Assembly: GCF_002831565.1 (NCBI RefSeq)
Contig: NZ_CP025096.1
Span: 2,457,027-2,521,026, forward strand
Reading direction: 5' to 3'
Source of the DNA: Spirosoma pollinicola
Lineage (GTDB): Bacteria > Bacteroidota > Bacteroidia > Cytophagales > Spirosomataceae
Length of the DNA: 64,000 nt
Part shown: positions 45,621 to 55,566 of the stretch, one piece after another
Layout of the letters: every line of letters begins with the position of its first letter
How positions within the stretch are numbered: the first letter of the stretch is position 1
Translations under genes and position numbers: made by a program
The notes under the pieces: model-generated
What the model was told of the DNA's origin: nothing
The model's input: only the letters and a program-made list of their open reading frames with translations
The model's database searches: none

Positions 45621-46694
45621 ATGGCAACTCATCAGACAACAATTATTGATATTGCCAAGGCATTAGGCATATCTAAATCGACGGTCTCGCGCGCGTTGAC
45701 GGGCCATGCCAATGTAAATGAGAAGACACGGCAGCGGATTCTGGATATGGCGGCTCAGGTCGATTATCAGCGGAATCAACTGGCTATTTCCCTGCTGACG
45801 AATCGCACCGGAACCGTGGGTATTATTGTCCCGGAGTTTATCAGTTTCTTCTTCCCGAAAGTCATCATTGGGGCACAGGAGGAAATGGCGAAGGCAGGTT
45901 ATAACGTGGTTATCTGTCACTCCAATGAGTCGTACGAAACCGAGGTAGCGAATGCCAAAGCCCTGTTAGCCAGCCGGGTGGATGGTCTGATCGTGTCGCA
46001 CACGAAAGAAACCCGCAACTTCGATCACTTCAAGGTGTTTCAGCGGAAGGGCATTCCTGTGGTTTTTTTTAACCGGGTGTGCGAAGAAATGAACGTCTCG
46101 AACGTGACGGTGGACGATTATAACGGATCATTTCGGGCGGTCGAGCACTTGATTCAAACCGGTCGGCGTCGGATTGCGCACCTCGCCGGACCCGATACAC
46201 TCGCCAACAGCCGCAACCGGCTCAACGGTTACCGGGATGCTCTCCGGCACTACGGCCTACCCATCGACCCGGAGCTAGTGATTGCTTACGACCTCAATCT
46301 GGATAAGGCTAACATCTATGTAAATCACTTGCTCAACCTGCCTAATCCGCCCGATGCACTATTCGCCATGAATGACCCGACGGCGCTCGAAGCCCTGAAC
46401 GTTGCTAAACATCGGGGAATATCAGTGCCCGACGATCTGGCCATTGTGGGCTTTAGCGACGACCCGATTTCCGCCCTGATCGAGCCGGGCCTGACCACCG
46501 TATCGCAGCCCGTTAATGAGCTGGGTCAGCAGGCGGCACGCCTGTTGCTGAGTCAGTTGGCCAATAAAGAAGATAATTTTCAGCCCGAGCGCATCGTATT
46601 GCCTACGAGTTTAATCGTGCGTGGGTCAACCGTGAAGTTACCACCTGTATCAGACAGCACCCGTAGAGCAGGGGCAGATTGCACGAATATATGA
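45621..46694 (+). CDS. LacI-family transcriptional regulator
   Basis: 357 residues. The helix-turn-helix and hinge are TIIDIAKALGISKSTVSRAL followed by TGHANVNEKTRQRIL. The ligand-binding part starts TGTVGIIVPEFISFFFP and contains FFNRVCEEMNVSNVTVDDYN, LAGPDTLANSRNRLNGYRDAL, DALFAMNDPTALEAL and LAIVGFSDDPISALIEPGLT. It should sense a sugar from the glycan handled by the divergent sus operon and bind the palindrome between them, probably also controlling itself. Confidence 0.95.
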   Translation: MATHQTTIIDIAKALGISKSTVSRALTGHANVNEKTRQRILDMAAQVDYQRNQLAISLLTNRTGTVGIIVPEFISFFFPKVIIGAQEEMAKAGYNVVICHSNESYETEVANAKALLASRVDGLIVSHTKETRNFDHFKVFQRKGIPVVFFNRVCEEMNVSNVTVDDYNGSFRAVEHLIQTGRRRIAHLAGPDTLANSRNRLNGYRDALRHYGLPIDPELVIAYDLNLDKANIYVNHLLNLPNPPDALFAMNDPTALEALNVAKHRGISVPDDLAIVGFSDDPISALIEPGLTTVSQPVNELGQQAARLLLSQLANKEDNFQPERIVLPTSLIVRGSTVKLPPVSDSTRRAGADCTNI

Positions 46695-46808
46695 ATCTGA
46701 CGTTGATGTTTGTCTATCAAGATGTGAAAATTAGGCTATGAGTCAGCTTGTTCAGGGAGTAAGACTTTCTCAAACCCTTCTTTTGGTTTTGTTTCAAACT
46801 CATACTCC

Positions 46809-49148
46809 ATGAAAAAGAAGCTCCTGATTCCGGGCTTGCTTTCGTTCTCAATGCTGGTCGTTACCTGCAAGGTCATTCAGCAGGCTCCGTCCGATACGGC
46901 CAAAAACACGACATTGCCCGATACCATACCCGCGTTTGTATCCAACCCTTCTCCCGTGCAACTCACGCCGGAGCAGAGTTTAAAAGCGTTTCGGGTGCCG
47001 AAAGGCTATCACATGGAACTGGTTGCCAGTGAGCCGATAGTTAAAGAGCCAGTCGCCATTGCCTGGGACGGGAACGCCAAAATGTACGTCGCCGAAATGG
47101 ACACGTATATGCAGGATGCCGATGGTACGGGTGAACACGACCCCATAAGCCGGGTTATGCTGCTTGAAGACACGAATAATGACGGCAAAATGGACAAGAG
47201 TTCGGTCTTCATAGATAAGCTCCTGCTTCCCCGCATGATATTGTGCGTCGACCACGAACTGCTGGTCAACGAAACCGATACCTACGACATTTATAGCTAT
47301 AAAGACACAAACGGCGATGGCGTTGCCGACCAAAAAAAAGCGGTTTATCAGGTTGGTAAAAAATCGCCCGGTAATCTAGAACACCAACGTAGTGGCCTGG
47401 ACTGGAATATGGACAACTGGATTTATGTGACGGTCGATCCGGTGCGGTTTCGGTACACCAAAAACGGTCTGAAAGTCGATTCACTGCCAAGTGGCTCCAA
47501 TGGCCAGTGGGGCCTGACGCATGACAATTACGGTCGGCTGTTCTTTTCGCGGGCGGGGGGCGAAATCCCGGCATCAGGTTTCCAGATAAACCCCGTTTAT
47601 GGCGGCCTCGAATTTCCGGACCAGTATTCGGAAGAGTTCAATGCTGTGTGGCCAATCATGTCGACGCCTGATATTCAGGGAGGCTTAAATCGACTTCGCT
47701 TAACCGACAGTACGCTAAATCATTTCACGGCCAGCAATGGACAATCCATTTTTAGGGGCGACAAACTTCCTGCCGATCTGGTGGGCGATTACCTGATTGG
47801 GGAGCCCGTGGCCCGGATTATCCGTCGTGCCAAGGTTATTAACACCAACGGCAAGCTAACCCTCGAAAATGCCTATAAGCAACAGGAGTTCATTGCGTCG
47901 ACGGATATGAATTTCCGCCCGGTAAACACCTACACCGGTCCTGATGGATGCCTGTATATCGTCGATATGAACCGGGGCATTATTCAGGAATCGCAGTGGA
48001 CCCCAAAGGGTAGTTATTTGCGGCCTCAGATCGAGCGGTTGGGCCTGGACAAAAACATACAGCATGGCCGTATTTTCCGACTGGTACATGACGGTATGAA
48101 GCCGGGGCCAAAACCGCAGATGCTCGATGAGTCCAGTACAAAACTCGTTACTTACCTCGACCATCCAAACGGCTGGTGGCGCGATAATGCCCAAAAACAA
48201 CTCGTTATCCTGAGCGACAAATCAATTGTACCTGTTCTGAAGCAGATCGCATCAGGTCAACAGGGGTCTTTGGCAAAACAGCCGTCGGCGCTGGGTCGAC
48301 TACACGCTTTATGGACGCTGGAAGGGCTGGAGGCTATTGATAAAGATATTGTGTTTACGGCTATGAAAGATGCTGATCCGCAAGTGCGCCGGGCGGCTGT
48401 CTGGATTGGCGAGCGATACATCAAACAGGACGATGCTGATGTCATGGCCAGCTTACAGGCCCTTAAAAACGACCCAAACTACGACGTTCGAACCCAGATG
48501 GTGCTGTCTTTACACGCCAGCAAGTCGGCTAGTGCAAATGCCCTCGCTGGTGAACTGATCGAACAAAGCACCAACAACCAGATGCTGGCCAGCGCTCAGA
48601 AAAGTCTATTGAAAAACGATGCCGTTAAAACCTATGGCCTGCGCCTGGGCCGACTCGAACCCGAAGACCGGAAGATGGTTCTGGCTGGTGCCAACACCTT
48701 CAAAACTCTTTGTGCGAGCTGTCATGGTCCTGATGGAAAAGGCTTAGCCGTGGGTGGAACCAGCATGGTAGCGCCCCCGCTATTCGCATCGAAACGGGTT
48801 GTGGGTGATAAAGATGTACTCATCAAAATCCTGCTGAATGGCCTTTCCGGCCCTGTCGATGAGAAAACCTACCCCGATGTTATGCCGTCGATGGCGGCTA
48901 ATGACGACGAATGGATTGCCTCCGTCCTGAGCTATATCCGCTACGAGTTTGGTTATACGGGTAATTTTCCGCCCTATACGCCACCGCCCGGACCACGGCC
49001 TTCGGGTAGTGGCCCGCCCCCGGAAATTCAGAAACGCCGGAGTTACAAGCCGTTTGTAAAAGCGGATGATGTAAAGCGAATTCGTGAGCAAACCACTGGC
49101 CGTACGAAGGCATGGACGCTGATGGATTTGGAGAAGGTAGGGGAGTAG
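46809..49148 (+). CDS. Lipoprotein with dehydrogenase-type propeller, HEAT-like repeats and cytochrome c domain
   Basis: 779 residues. Lipoprotein signal with C20 in MLVVTCKVI. Residues about 60-420 resemble the PQQ/glucose-dehydrogenase-like propeller of the PVC-type group (MELVASEPIVKEPVAIAWDG; LEDTNNDGKMDKSSVF). About 440-620 is helical and HEAT-like. Residues 625-720 are a class I cytochrome c with heme motif C635-A-S-C638-H639 in CASCHGPDGKGLAVGG and an axial Met further on. Likely a periplasmic sugar-oxidation electron-transfer protein. It follows lacI by 114 nt and precedes the esterase-like gene by 54 nt. Confidence 0.85.
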   Translation: MKKKLLIPGLLSFSMLVVTCKVIQQAPSDTAKNTTLPDTIPAFVSNPSPVQLTPEQSLKAFRVPKGYHMELVASEPIVKEPVAIAWDGNAKMYVAEMDTYMQDADGTGEHDPISRVMLLEDTNNDGKMDKSSVFIDKLLLPRMILCVDHELLVNETDTYDIYSYKDTNGDGVADQKKAVYQVGKKSPGNLEHQRSGLDWNMDNWIYVTVDPVRFRYTKNGLKVDSLPSGSNGQWGLTHDNYGRLFFSRAGGEIPASGFQINPVYGGLEFPDQYSEEFNAVWPIMSTPDIQGGLNRLRLTDSTLNHFTASNGQSIFRGDKLPADLVGDYLIGEPVARIIRRAKVINTNGKLTLENAYKQQEFIASTDMNFRPVNTYTGPDGCLYIVDMNRGIIQESQWTPKGSYLRPQIERLGLDKNIQHGRIFRLVHDGMKPGPKPQMLDESSTKLVTYLDHPNGWWRDNAQKQLVILSDKSIVPVLKQIASGQQGSLAKQPSALGRLHALWTLEGLEAIDKDIVFTAMKDADPQVRRAAVWIGERYIKQDDADVMASLQALKNDPNYDVRTQMVLSLHASKSASANALAGELIEQSTNNQMLASAQKSLLKNDAVKTYGLRLGRLEPEDRKMVLAGANTFKTLCASCHGPDGKGLAVGGTSMVAPPLFASKRVVGDKDVLIKILLNGLSGPVDEKTYPDVMPSMAANDDEWIASVLSYIRYEFGYTGNFPPYTPPPGPRPSGSGPPPEIQKRRSYKPFVKADDVKRIREQTTGRTKAWTLMDLEKVGE

Positions 49149-49202
49149 GAGGTGGTTAACCGGGAAACTCAAAAAAATGTAGATAACTATAATCGCCCAC
49201 TC

Positions 49203-50369
49203 ATGAACGTCCGTCTTCTTACCATCGCTTACTTTATGGGCACCCTGGCTGCCTTGGCGCAACCCAATCCCGCCCGGCCTGATTTGTGCCAGGGGGCGTA
49301 TTTTACCGAAGCAGAAGGGGCGGCAGCCTTAAAGACGTTCGCTCAAACGTATCATGACAAAGCTAGCTGGGAAACCCGGGCGGCACTTATTCGGAAGGGT
49401 ATTCGCGATGGAATGAAGTTGCCAGATAAACCCAAGTTTGCTCCGCTTCAACCCATTCGGCATAGTGTGCGGAAGATGAATGGCTATTCCGTTGAAAACG
49501 TAGCTTTTGAGAGTTTGCCGGGTATTTTCGTAACCGGAAATCTGTATAAACCGCTAAACGCAACGGGCAAAGTGCCGGGCATTCTTTGTTCGCACGGGCA
49601 TGGCGCAAACCTGAACAATCGCATGATGGAGTATACCCAACAGCGGTGCGCTACGTTAGCGCGTATGGGTGCTGTTGTCTTTGCCTACGATATGCTTGGT
49701 TACGGCGACTCGAAGCAATCGGACCATAAAATTGAGAATGCCCTGACATTGCAAACCTTAAATGGAATGCGTTCACTTGATTTCCTGACCAGCCTGCCCG
49801 AAGTCGATAAGGACAAGATTGCCATGACGGGCGAATCGGGTGGGGGAACGCAGACGTTTGTGCTTACGGCTCTTGATCCTCGTATAAAAGTCTCGGTGCC
49901 CGTTGTGATGGTGTCGGCGCACTTTTTCGGGGGCTGTAGCTGCGAGAGCGGAATGCCCATTCATAAACGGCCTACGCACCAGACCAGTAATGTAGAACTA
50001 GCCGCCCTGGCCGCGCCACGCCCCATGCTCCTGGTATCGGACGGCAAAGACTGGACAAAGAACACGCCGGACGTTGAGTTTCCGTATATCCAGAACATCT
50101 ACGGGTATTATGGCGCCAAAGACCGGGTTGAAAATGTTCATTTGACTATCGAAGGTCATGATTATGGCCCCAGCAAACGCATAGCTGCCTACCGCTTTCT
50201 GGCCAAAGAATTGAAGTTGGATTTGAATCGGGTGATAAAAGACGGTCAGATTGACGAAAGCCCCAATACCGTGCTGGAGCCAGCAGCCTTAGCCGTTTTC
50301 GATGCAACTCACCCCCGTCCGGCCCGTGCCGTTGTGGGCGATGACGCCGTGATGGCTTTGCTAAAGTAA
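49203..50369 (+). CDS. Exported alpha/beta hydrolase, acetylxylan-esterase-like
   Basis: 388 residues from ATG 49203 (MNVRLLTIAYFMGTLAALAQ, a signal peptide); an in-frame start 51 nt earlier would hide it. The nucleophile elbow is GESGGGTQTF, the His is in IEGHDYGPSKR, and the oxyanion region is ILCSHGHGANLNNR. A Cys-rich loop, FFGGCSCESGMP, is unusual for an esterase. Deacetylation of glycans is the likely class of reaction; the exact substrate is unknown. It is in line with the cytochrome lipoprotein gene upstream. Confidence 0.8.
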   Translation: MNVRLLTIAYFMGTLAALAQPNPARPDLCQGAYFTEAEGAAALKTFAQTYHDKASWETRAALIRKGIRDGMKLPDKPKFAPLQPIRHSVRKMNGYSVENVAFESLPGIFVTGNLYKPLNATGKVPGILCSHGHGANLNNRMMEYTQQRCATLARMGAVVFAYDMLGYGDSKQSDHKIENALTLQTLNGMRSLDFLTSLPEVDKDKIAMTGESGGGTQTFVLTALDPRIKVSVPVVMVSAHFFGGCSCESGMPIHKRPTHQTSNVELAALAAPRPMLLVSDGKDWTKNTPDVEFPYIQNIYGYYGAKDRVENVHLTIEGHDYGPSKRIAAYRFLAKELKLDLNRVIKDGQIDESPNTVLEPAALAVFDATHPRPARAVVGDDAVMALLK

Positions 50370-50541
50370 TAGCCTGACTACGAATTGCGTGGCCATAAAG
50401 TAGTATATGTGCCTGATTGTATTTAGTGTTTATGGCTGTGTGTAATGGGTAAGTTCGCTGCACATTTAAACAGGCATCAAATCCGTTAAACTGAAACCAT
50501 TTCACCCTAAAACCCGGCTCTGGCCTAAAACCTCAACTTGC

Positions 50542-51918
50542 ATGCATATTTTCAATATCAATCGTCGTCGTTTCATACAGGGCACCACTGCGTCACTCGC
50601 ACTTACCGCCTTTGGTGCCAATGGTCTGGATTTGATGCACCCCCCAAAAGCGTACCGTGTAGCTCTGATTGGTACCGGCTGGTATGGCAAAAGTGATTTG
50701 TTTCGCCTGATTCAGGTAGCTCCCGTAGAGGTCGTCGCGCTCTGCGATGTTGATAAGAATATGCTGGCAGGTGCGGCAAAATTGGTGAGCCAGCGGCAGA
50801 AATCAGGTCAGACGCCAAAGCTCTATGGCGACTACAAAAAAATGCTGGCTGAAAACCAGTTGGATATTGTGCTCATCGGCACCCCCGACCACTGGCACGC
50901 ACTCCAAATGATTGATTGCGTGAAAGCAGGTGCACACGTGTATGTGCAGAAACCTATCAGCGTAGACGTAATGGAGGGCGAAGCGATGGTGGCGGCTGCC
51001 CGGAAATATAACAAGGTGGTGCAGGTCGGTACACAGCGTAAAAGTACCCCTCACCTGATCAGAGCAAAAAAAGAAATCGTTGATGCGGGGTTACTCGGCA
51101 AGATATCGCACGTAGAAATGTCCTGCGACCTCCACATGCGGAACAACGGTAATCCACCCGTGCAGGCCGTTCCCGATTTTCTGGATTACAACATGTGGAC
51201 GGGTCCCGCTCCGCTTCGCCCTTATGATGGCTTGCCACACGTGCGCTGGTGGCGGACATTCATGGAATATGGTAATGGCATAACCGGCGATATGTGCGTT
51301 CACATGTTCGATACAGTTCGCTGGATGCTGGGACTTGGCTGGCCGAAACGGATTAGCTCACATGGTGGCATTTATGTTCAGAAAGAGGGTAAGTCGAATA
51401 TTTCCGATACGCAATCGGCTCTGTTTGAATATGATGAGTTGAACTGCGTATGGCACCACAAAACCTGGGGAACAGCCAATAACCCTGATTATCCTTGGTC
51501 ATTTACGCTCTACGGCGACAAAGGAACCTTATGGGGTAGTACGATGCAGTGCGATTTCATCCCGGATGGAAAAGGCGAAAAAATCCATATGGATGTCGTT
51601 TATGAAAAAGAGAAATATCCGGAAGATGTTACCGAAGATACCAATCCAAAAATTGAGCTGAATGCAGCCCCGGCTACCCGCCTGCATATGCTCAACTTCC
51701 TGGATGCCATTGAAAAGAGCAGCCGCCCCGTTGCCGATATCGAACAGGGACACATCTCAACATCAAGCTGTATTCTGGCCAATATGGCCATGAAGACCGG
51801 CCGCCCTATGGTTTACGACCCCGTGAAGCGCGAAGTCGTCGGCGACAAAGAAGCAACTAAAATGCTGGCCAGAGACTACCGCAGTCCATACGTCCACCCC
51901 GATCCAAAGAAGGTGTAA
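50542..51918 (+). CDS. Tat-exported Gfo/Idh/MocA-family oxidoreductase
   Basis: 458 residues. The N-terminus NRRRFIQGTTASLALTAFGA is a twin-arginine signal, so the enzyme is folded with its cofactor before export. NAD(P)-binding fold: YRVALIGTGWYGKSDLFRLI; EKP-type motif as YVQKPISVDVMEGEAM; later DHWHALQMIDCVKAGAHV. The C-terminal domain binds sugar. Exported family members use tightly bound NAD and convert ketosugars or similar. It is the last gene of the plus-strand group after lacI and ends just before an inverted repeat. Confidence 0.9.
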   Translation: MHIFNINRRRFIQGTTASLALTAFGANGLDLMHPPKAYRVALIGTGWYGKSDLFRLIQVAPVEVVALCDVDKNMLAGAAKLVSQRQKSGQTPKLYGDYKKMLAENQLDIVLIGTPDHWHALQMIDCVKAGAHVYVQKPISVDVMEGEAMVAAARKYNKVVQVGTQRKSTPHLIRAKKEIVDAGLLGKISHVEMSCDLHMRNNGNPPVQAVPDFLDYNMWTGPAPLRPYDGLPHVRWWRTFMEYGNGITGDMCVHMFDTVRWMLGLGWPKRISSHGGIYVQKEGKSNISDTQSALFEYDELNCVWHHKTWGTANNPDYPWSFTLYGDKGTLWGSTMQCDFIPDGKGEKIHMDVVYEKEKYPEDVTEDTNPKIELNAAPATRLHMLNFLDAIEKSSRPVADIEQGHISTSSCILANMAMKTGRPMVYDPVKREVVGDKEATKMLARDYRSPYVHPDPKKV

Positions 51919-51922
51919 TGAG

Positions 51923-51999
51923 TAGAGTAGTGCCGACCGTCCCGGTCGGGTGTGATTTTACATATATTTCACCCGAACGGGACGGTCGGCACTACTCTA
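51923..51999. terminator. Inverted repeat, GACCGTCCCGGTCGG family, at convergent ends
   Basis: Arms 51923-51952 and 51970-51999 (30 nt) pair with one mismatch and a 17-nt loop. It ends directly before the SNF2 helicase gene end at 52000. The core is shared with 27482-27550, marking the other side of the carbohydrate region. Confidence 0.88.
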
Positions 52000-54900
52000 T
52001 TACCCCAAACTTACCAACTCTTTCAACTCATTATCACTCAGATCCCCCAACCAGGTTTCGCCGGTTTTGACGCTGAGGTCGGCCAGTTCGCGTTTGGAGC
52101 GGATCATGGCGTCGATTTTCTCTTCCAGTGTTCCCTGATTCATGAGCCGGTAGACCAGCACATTTTTGGTCTGGCCAATACGGAAGGCGCGGTCGGTGGC
52201 TTGTGATTCTACCGCCGGGTTCCACCACAAATCGAAGTGAATGACATGGTTCGCCTGGGTCAGGTTCAGGCCCGTACCACCCGCCTTGAGCGACAGAATA
52301 AACGTATGGTCACTTCGGTTGCGTTGAAATTGCTCCACCATCCGGTCGCGTTCGGGTCGCGAGGTCCCGCCGTGCAAAAACAGCGGTTGCATACCGAAAG
52401 CCTGTTCGATAAATTGAGCCAGCAACTCGCCCATCTCTTTGTACTGCGTAAAAATCAACACCTTCTCGTGGTTGGCGTAAATGGTTTCGAGCAGACTGAG
52501 CAATAAGGTAGCCTTGCCGGAAAGAGCCGGGGCCGAATTTCCTTTCTTCAGGTACTGATGCGGGTGATTTCCAATCTGCTTAAGGGCTGTCATGAGTTTC
52601 AATACCAGACCCCGACGGGCAATACCGTCTTTCTCTTCGATGGCCCGCAGGCTCTCCTGCACCACACTTTCGTACAGTGCTGCCTGCTCGGCGGTGAGTG
52701 TACAAAACTGGTTGTTCTCAATTTTGTCGGGCAGGTCACTGATAATCGTTTTGTCGGTTTTAACGCGACGAAGCAAAAACGGGCTTGTTATGCGCCGGAA
52801 CTGATCGAGTTTCTGGTGGTCGCGCTCCTGCTGAATGGGCTTGCCAAACTCTTCGTTGAACTTGGTTAATCCGCCCAGATAGCCCTTGTTCACAAAGTCC
52901 ATAATACTCCAGAACTCTGATAGCCGATTCTCGACCGGTGTACCACTCATCGCAATCCGGATGGGAGATTTCAGGGATTTAACGGCTTTCGTCTGTTCGG
53001 TATCGGCGTTTTTGATGTTCTGCGCTTCGTCAATAACGACAACCGCCCAGGTCATTTTTTTAAACGTTTCGAGATCACTGCGAATGACTCCGTATGTTGT
53101 CAATATGAGGTCGTACTCATCAGCCCGCTCGGTAGGTAGTTTACGGTTCGAGCCGTGGTAAATGCGGGCCTGTAATTCGGGGGCAAAACGGGCAATTTCC
53201 TTCTGCCAGTTAGTTAGCAAGGTCGTTGGCAGAACAATTAGCCCTTTCTGTTTTTTGAACCGACCTTCCTGCCGAAATTTGAGCAGCAGCGCAATCACCT
53301 GAAGCGTTTTTCCCAGGCCCATGTCATCGGCCAGCAGGCTACCCATGCCGAGGGCCGTGTTTTTAATCAGCCAGTCGTACCCCCGTTGCTGATAGGGGCG
53401 GAGGGTAGCATCGAGCGAATCGGGTAGGGGTTGAGATGCACTTTCGGTAAACTGTTTGACCAACTCCCGCACTTCGGTCGATAGTCCTAATCGCCCTCCT
53501 TTGTACTCTTCCGACAAAGCGGCCCGAAGCAGTTCGGTGCCCGTCAATTCGGGTGGATTTTCGAGTTGCTTATACAATTTGGTCAGATCATCAGGATCGA
53601 CCAGCACGTATTGATCCTTGATTTTGACCAGCCCTGTTGTTCGGCCAACCAGCTTCTGAAACTCTTTTACACTAACCATTTCGCTGCCAAGCGCCACCTG
53701 CCAATCGAAGGTGAGCATGTCGTCCAGCCGCATAAACGCATTATTGGCTGTTACTTTGGCCTTGAGTCGTCCGCCAGCCGCAGGGCGAACCCAATGCCTG
53801 AGCGATTTGGGTAGTAAAAGGGAAATACCAAGCAATTGCATGCGCGGCAGCGTGTCGAGCAGGATTTTTACAAACTGCTCGGGCGAATAGGCCAGAAATG
53901 CAGGGCCGCCGGTTTTTGTCAGCTTGGCGAGGTCAGGAAAATGACGAGCCAGGACCAGTAAATCCTGCAAAACATCCATGCGAATACGCTTGTACGGGTC
54001 AATTCCCACGCTCTTATTGGTCAGTAAGTCCGTCAGCGGAATGGGGGCTGTAGGCGTTCCCTTAACGGTGGGTGCCTCGCGGTCGCGAATTAGTAAACTC
54101 AGCCGGAACTCATCGCCTAATTCACTGTCTTCAACGGCCAGAATGGGTACAAATCGTTTGTGAGTCAAAAAGAAATCATTGACCCAAAGCTGCATGGCCA
54201 GCGGCATTTCTTTCCGGCCGAAACCTTCAAATCGAACGATTTCCACACCAAAGAAGAGCCGGTCGGCATCTTCGAGGGGCCAGCGTTCCCAAAGTTCAAT
54301 AGTGGCGGGTTTGATAACGCGACGCAGAAACAACGAGCAGAGCGTTAATACCTGTTGCTCGTCGGGCAGGGCCAGCCAGTCTTTTTGCCAGCGCACCGTA
54401 AGCAACGTTGGCGGCAGTTGGGTAGCCACCAGGTCAGTTTGTTTTTTGACCGTTTCATTGAGCATGGCCGGAAGCCACCGAACCCGGTATTGCTCCTCCG
54501 CAGGCCCCACGCGCAGCAATTGCGGCACGACGGCACCCCGACGCAACAGAGCCGCTGAGAACTGTTCTGTGAGGTATAACGCCCGCACCGAGTCGCTCAT
54601 TTCGGGCCAGTCGGCTTCGGTAAGGGTATCGAGCCAGCCAATCAAATCACTCAGGTCGAAGCCGCTAATGGACCGTGGTTCGCCATGTTCGCTGAACATA
54701 TTGATTTTCTTTACGGCCATAAACTCATCGAGTTGTAACTCGATGCTATCGCTGAAAGCCGGAACCCCGATGCTCGGGCGGTCTTTGGCAACTAACGTTT
54801 TACCCGTATCGGCAGGCTTACTGAACAGTTTGTAGGCGCGGGCCAGCGATTTATGGAAGTCGCCCTTTGTGAATGTCACATCGGTAGACAGCAAATCCAG

Positions 54901-55566
54901 TAACTGATCGGCCAAGGCCGGAATGGTGGCAAAGTCCAGGTTGGCCCGTGCTTTTTCATCTGGTCGCCAGTCTTCGTCGTCGGGCAACTCATCGGTGCCG
55001 ATGTCTTTAAAGGACAAAACTGTATCCAGAACATTGCTCACCTCGCCAACCTGGAGTTTCTGAATTTCGGCCAGTATATCCAGCCCTTTTAACTGAAAAA
55101 CCAGGAATGGATTTCGGTCAATTTCATTGGCAATCGTATAAATAACGGCTGCGAGGTGCTTGCAGGGAATGGCTTCGTCGGGGCAGGAGCAGCCCATTGT
55201 CAAATCCCGAAAAGATCGGGGAAACAATTGAATGTGCTTTTTCTCTGCAAACTCCATTAACTCGGGCGGCAGTTGCCGATTAAGGAGTTGAGCCAGTGTG
55301 GCCGGATTCTCGTTTATTTCGGTCAGTAAAGCCTCTTTTTCGTTGTCGGTAAACAGGGGTACCGACAGTTTTGACCGGTAAGGTCGTGGCGCTGTTCCTT
55401 TAATAGTGGCACTAATCTGGTTCTGCGAAATGGACAATCCCTGAACCGCCCCTTTGTTGGCGTAGGTTTTCCCGCGCGGCAATCGGTTGGCCATATCAAT
55501 GCTCGTCAGGGCATTGAGCCATTGTTGCCCCCACCAGGTTTTGCCATACGTGATTCGTTCCGCCAT
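52000..55566 (-). CDS. SNF2-family DNA translocase with SWIM zinc finger
   Basis: 1188 residues. An N-terminal SWIM finger is seen at C126-S-C128, C135 and H137 (CSCPDEAIPCKH). The SNF2 ATPase occupies about 730-1180: LADDMGLGKTLQVIALLLKF (Walker A), VVIDEAQNIKN (motif II), MSGTPVENRLSEFWSIMDF, and the second lobe VLIFTQYKEMG, LSLKAGGTGLNLTQANHVIH and ATDRAFRIGQTKNVLVYRLM. It is a typical bacterial HepA/SNF2 protein of unknown precise role, perhaps in transcription recycling or DNA repair. No methylase or nuclease partner is adjacent. Confidence 0.93.
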   Translation of the reverse strand: MAERITYGKTWWGQQWLNALTSIDMANRLPRGKTYANKGAVQGLSISQNQISATIKGTAPRPYRSKLSVPLFTDNEKEALLTEINENPATLAQLLNRQLPPELMEFAEKKHIQLFPRSFRDLTMGCSCPDEAIPCKHLAAVIYTIANEIDRNPFLVFQLKGLDILAEIQKLQVGEVSNVLDTVLSFKDIGTDELPDDEDWRPDEKARANLDFATIPALADQLLDLLSTDVTFTKGDFHKSLARAYKLFSKPADTGKTLVAKDRPSIGVPAFSDSIELQLDEFMAVKKINMFSEHGEPRSISGFDLSDLIGWLDTLTEADWPEMSDSVRALYLTEQFSAALLRRGAVVPQLLRVGPAEEQYRVRWLPAMLNETVKKQTDLVATQLPPTLLTVRWQKDWLALPDEQQVLTLCSLFLRRVIKPATIELWERWPLEDADRLFFGVEIVRFEGFGRKEMPLAMQLWVNDFFLTHKRFVPILAVEDSELGDEFRLSLLIRDREAPTVKGTPTAPIPLTDLLTNKSVGIDPYKRIRMDVLQDLLVLARHFPDLAKLTKTGGPAFLAYSPEQFVKILLDTLPRMQLLGISLLLPKSLRHWVRPAAGGRLKAKVTANNAFMRLDDMLTFDWQVALGSEMVSVKEFQKLVGRTTGLVKIKDQYVLVDPDDLTKLYKQLENPPELTGTELLRAALSEEYKGGRLGLSTEVRELVKQFTESASQPLPDSLDATLRPYQQRGYDWLIKNTALGMGSLLADDMGLGKTLQVIALLLKFRQEGRFKKQKGLIVLPTTLLTNWQKEIARFAPELQARIYHGSNRKLPTERADEYDLILTTYGVIRSDLETFKKMTWAVVVIDEAQNIKNADTEQTKAVKSLKSPIRIAMSGTPVENRLSEFWSIMDFVNKGYLGGLTKFNEEFGKPIQQERDHQKLDQFRRITSPFLLRRVKTDKTIISDLPDKIENNQFCTLTAEQAALYESVVQESLRAIEEKDGIARRGLVLKLMTALKQIGNHPHQYLKKGNSAPALSGKATLLLSLLETIYANHEKVLIFTQYKEMGELLAQFIEQAFGMQPLFLHGGTSRPERDRMVEQFQRNRSDHTFILSLKAGGTGLNLTQANHVIHFDLWWNPAVESQATDRAFRIGQTKNVLVYRLMNQGTLEEKIDAMIRSKRELADLSVKTGETWLGDLSDNELKELVSLG

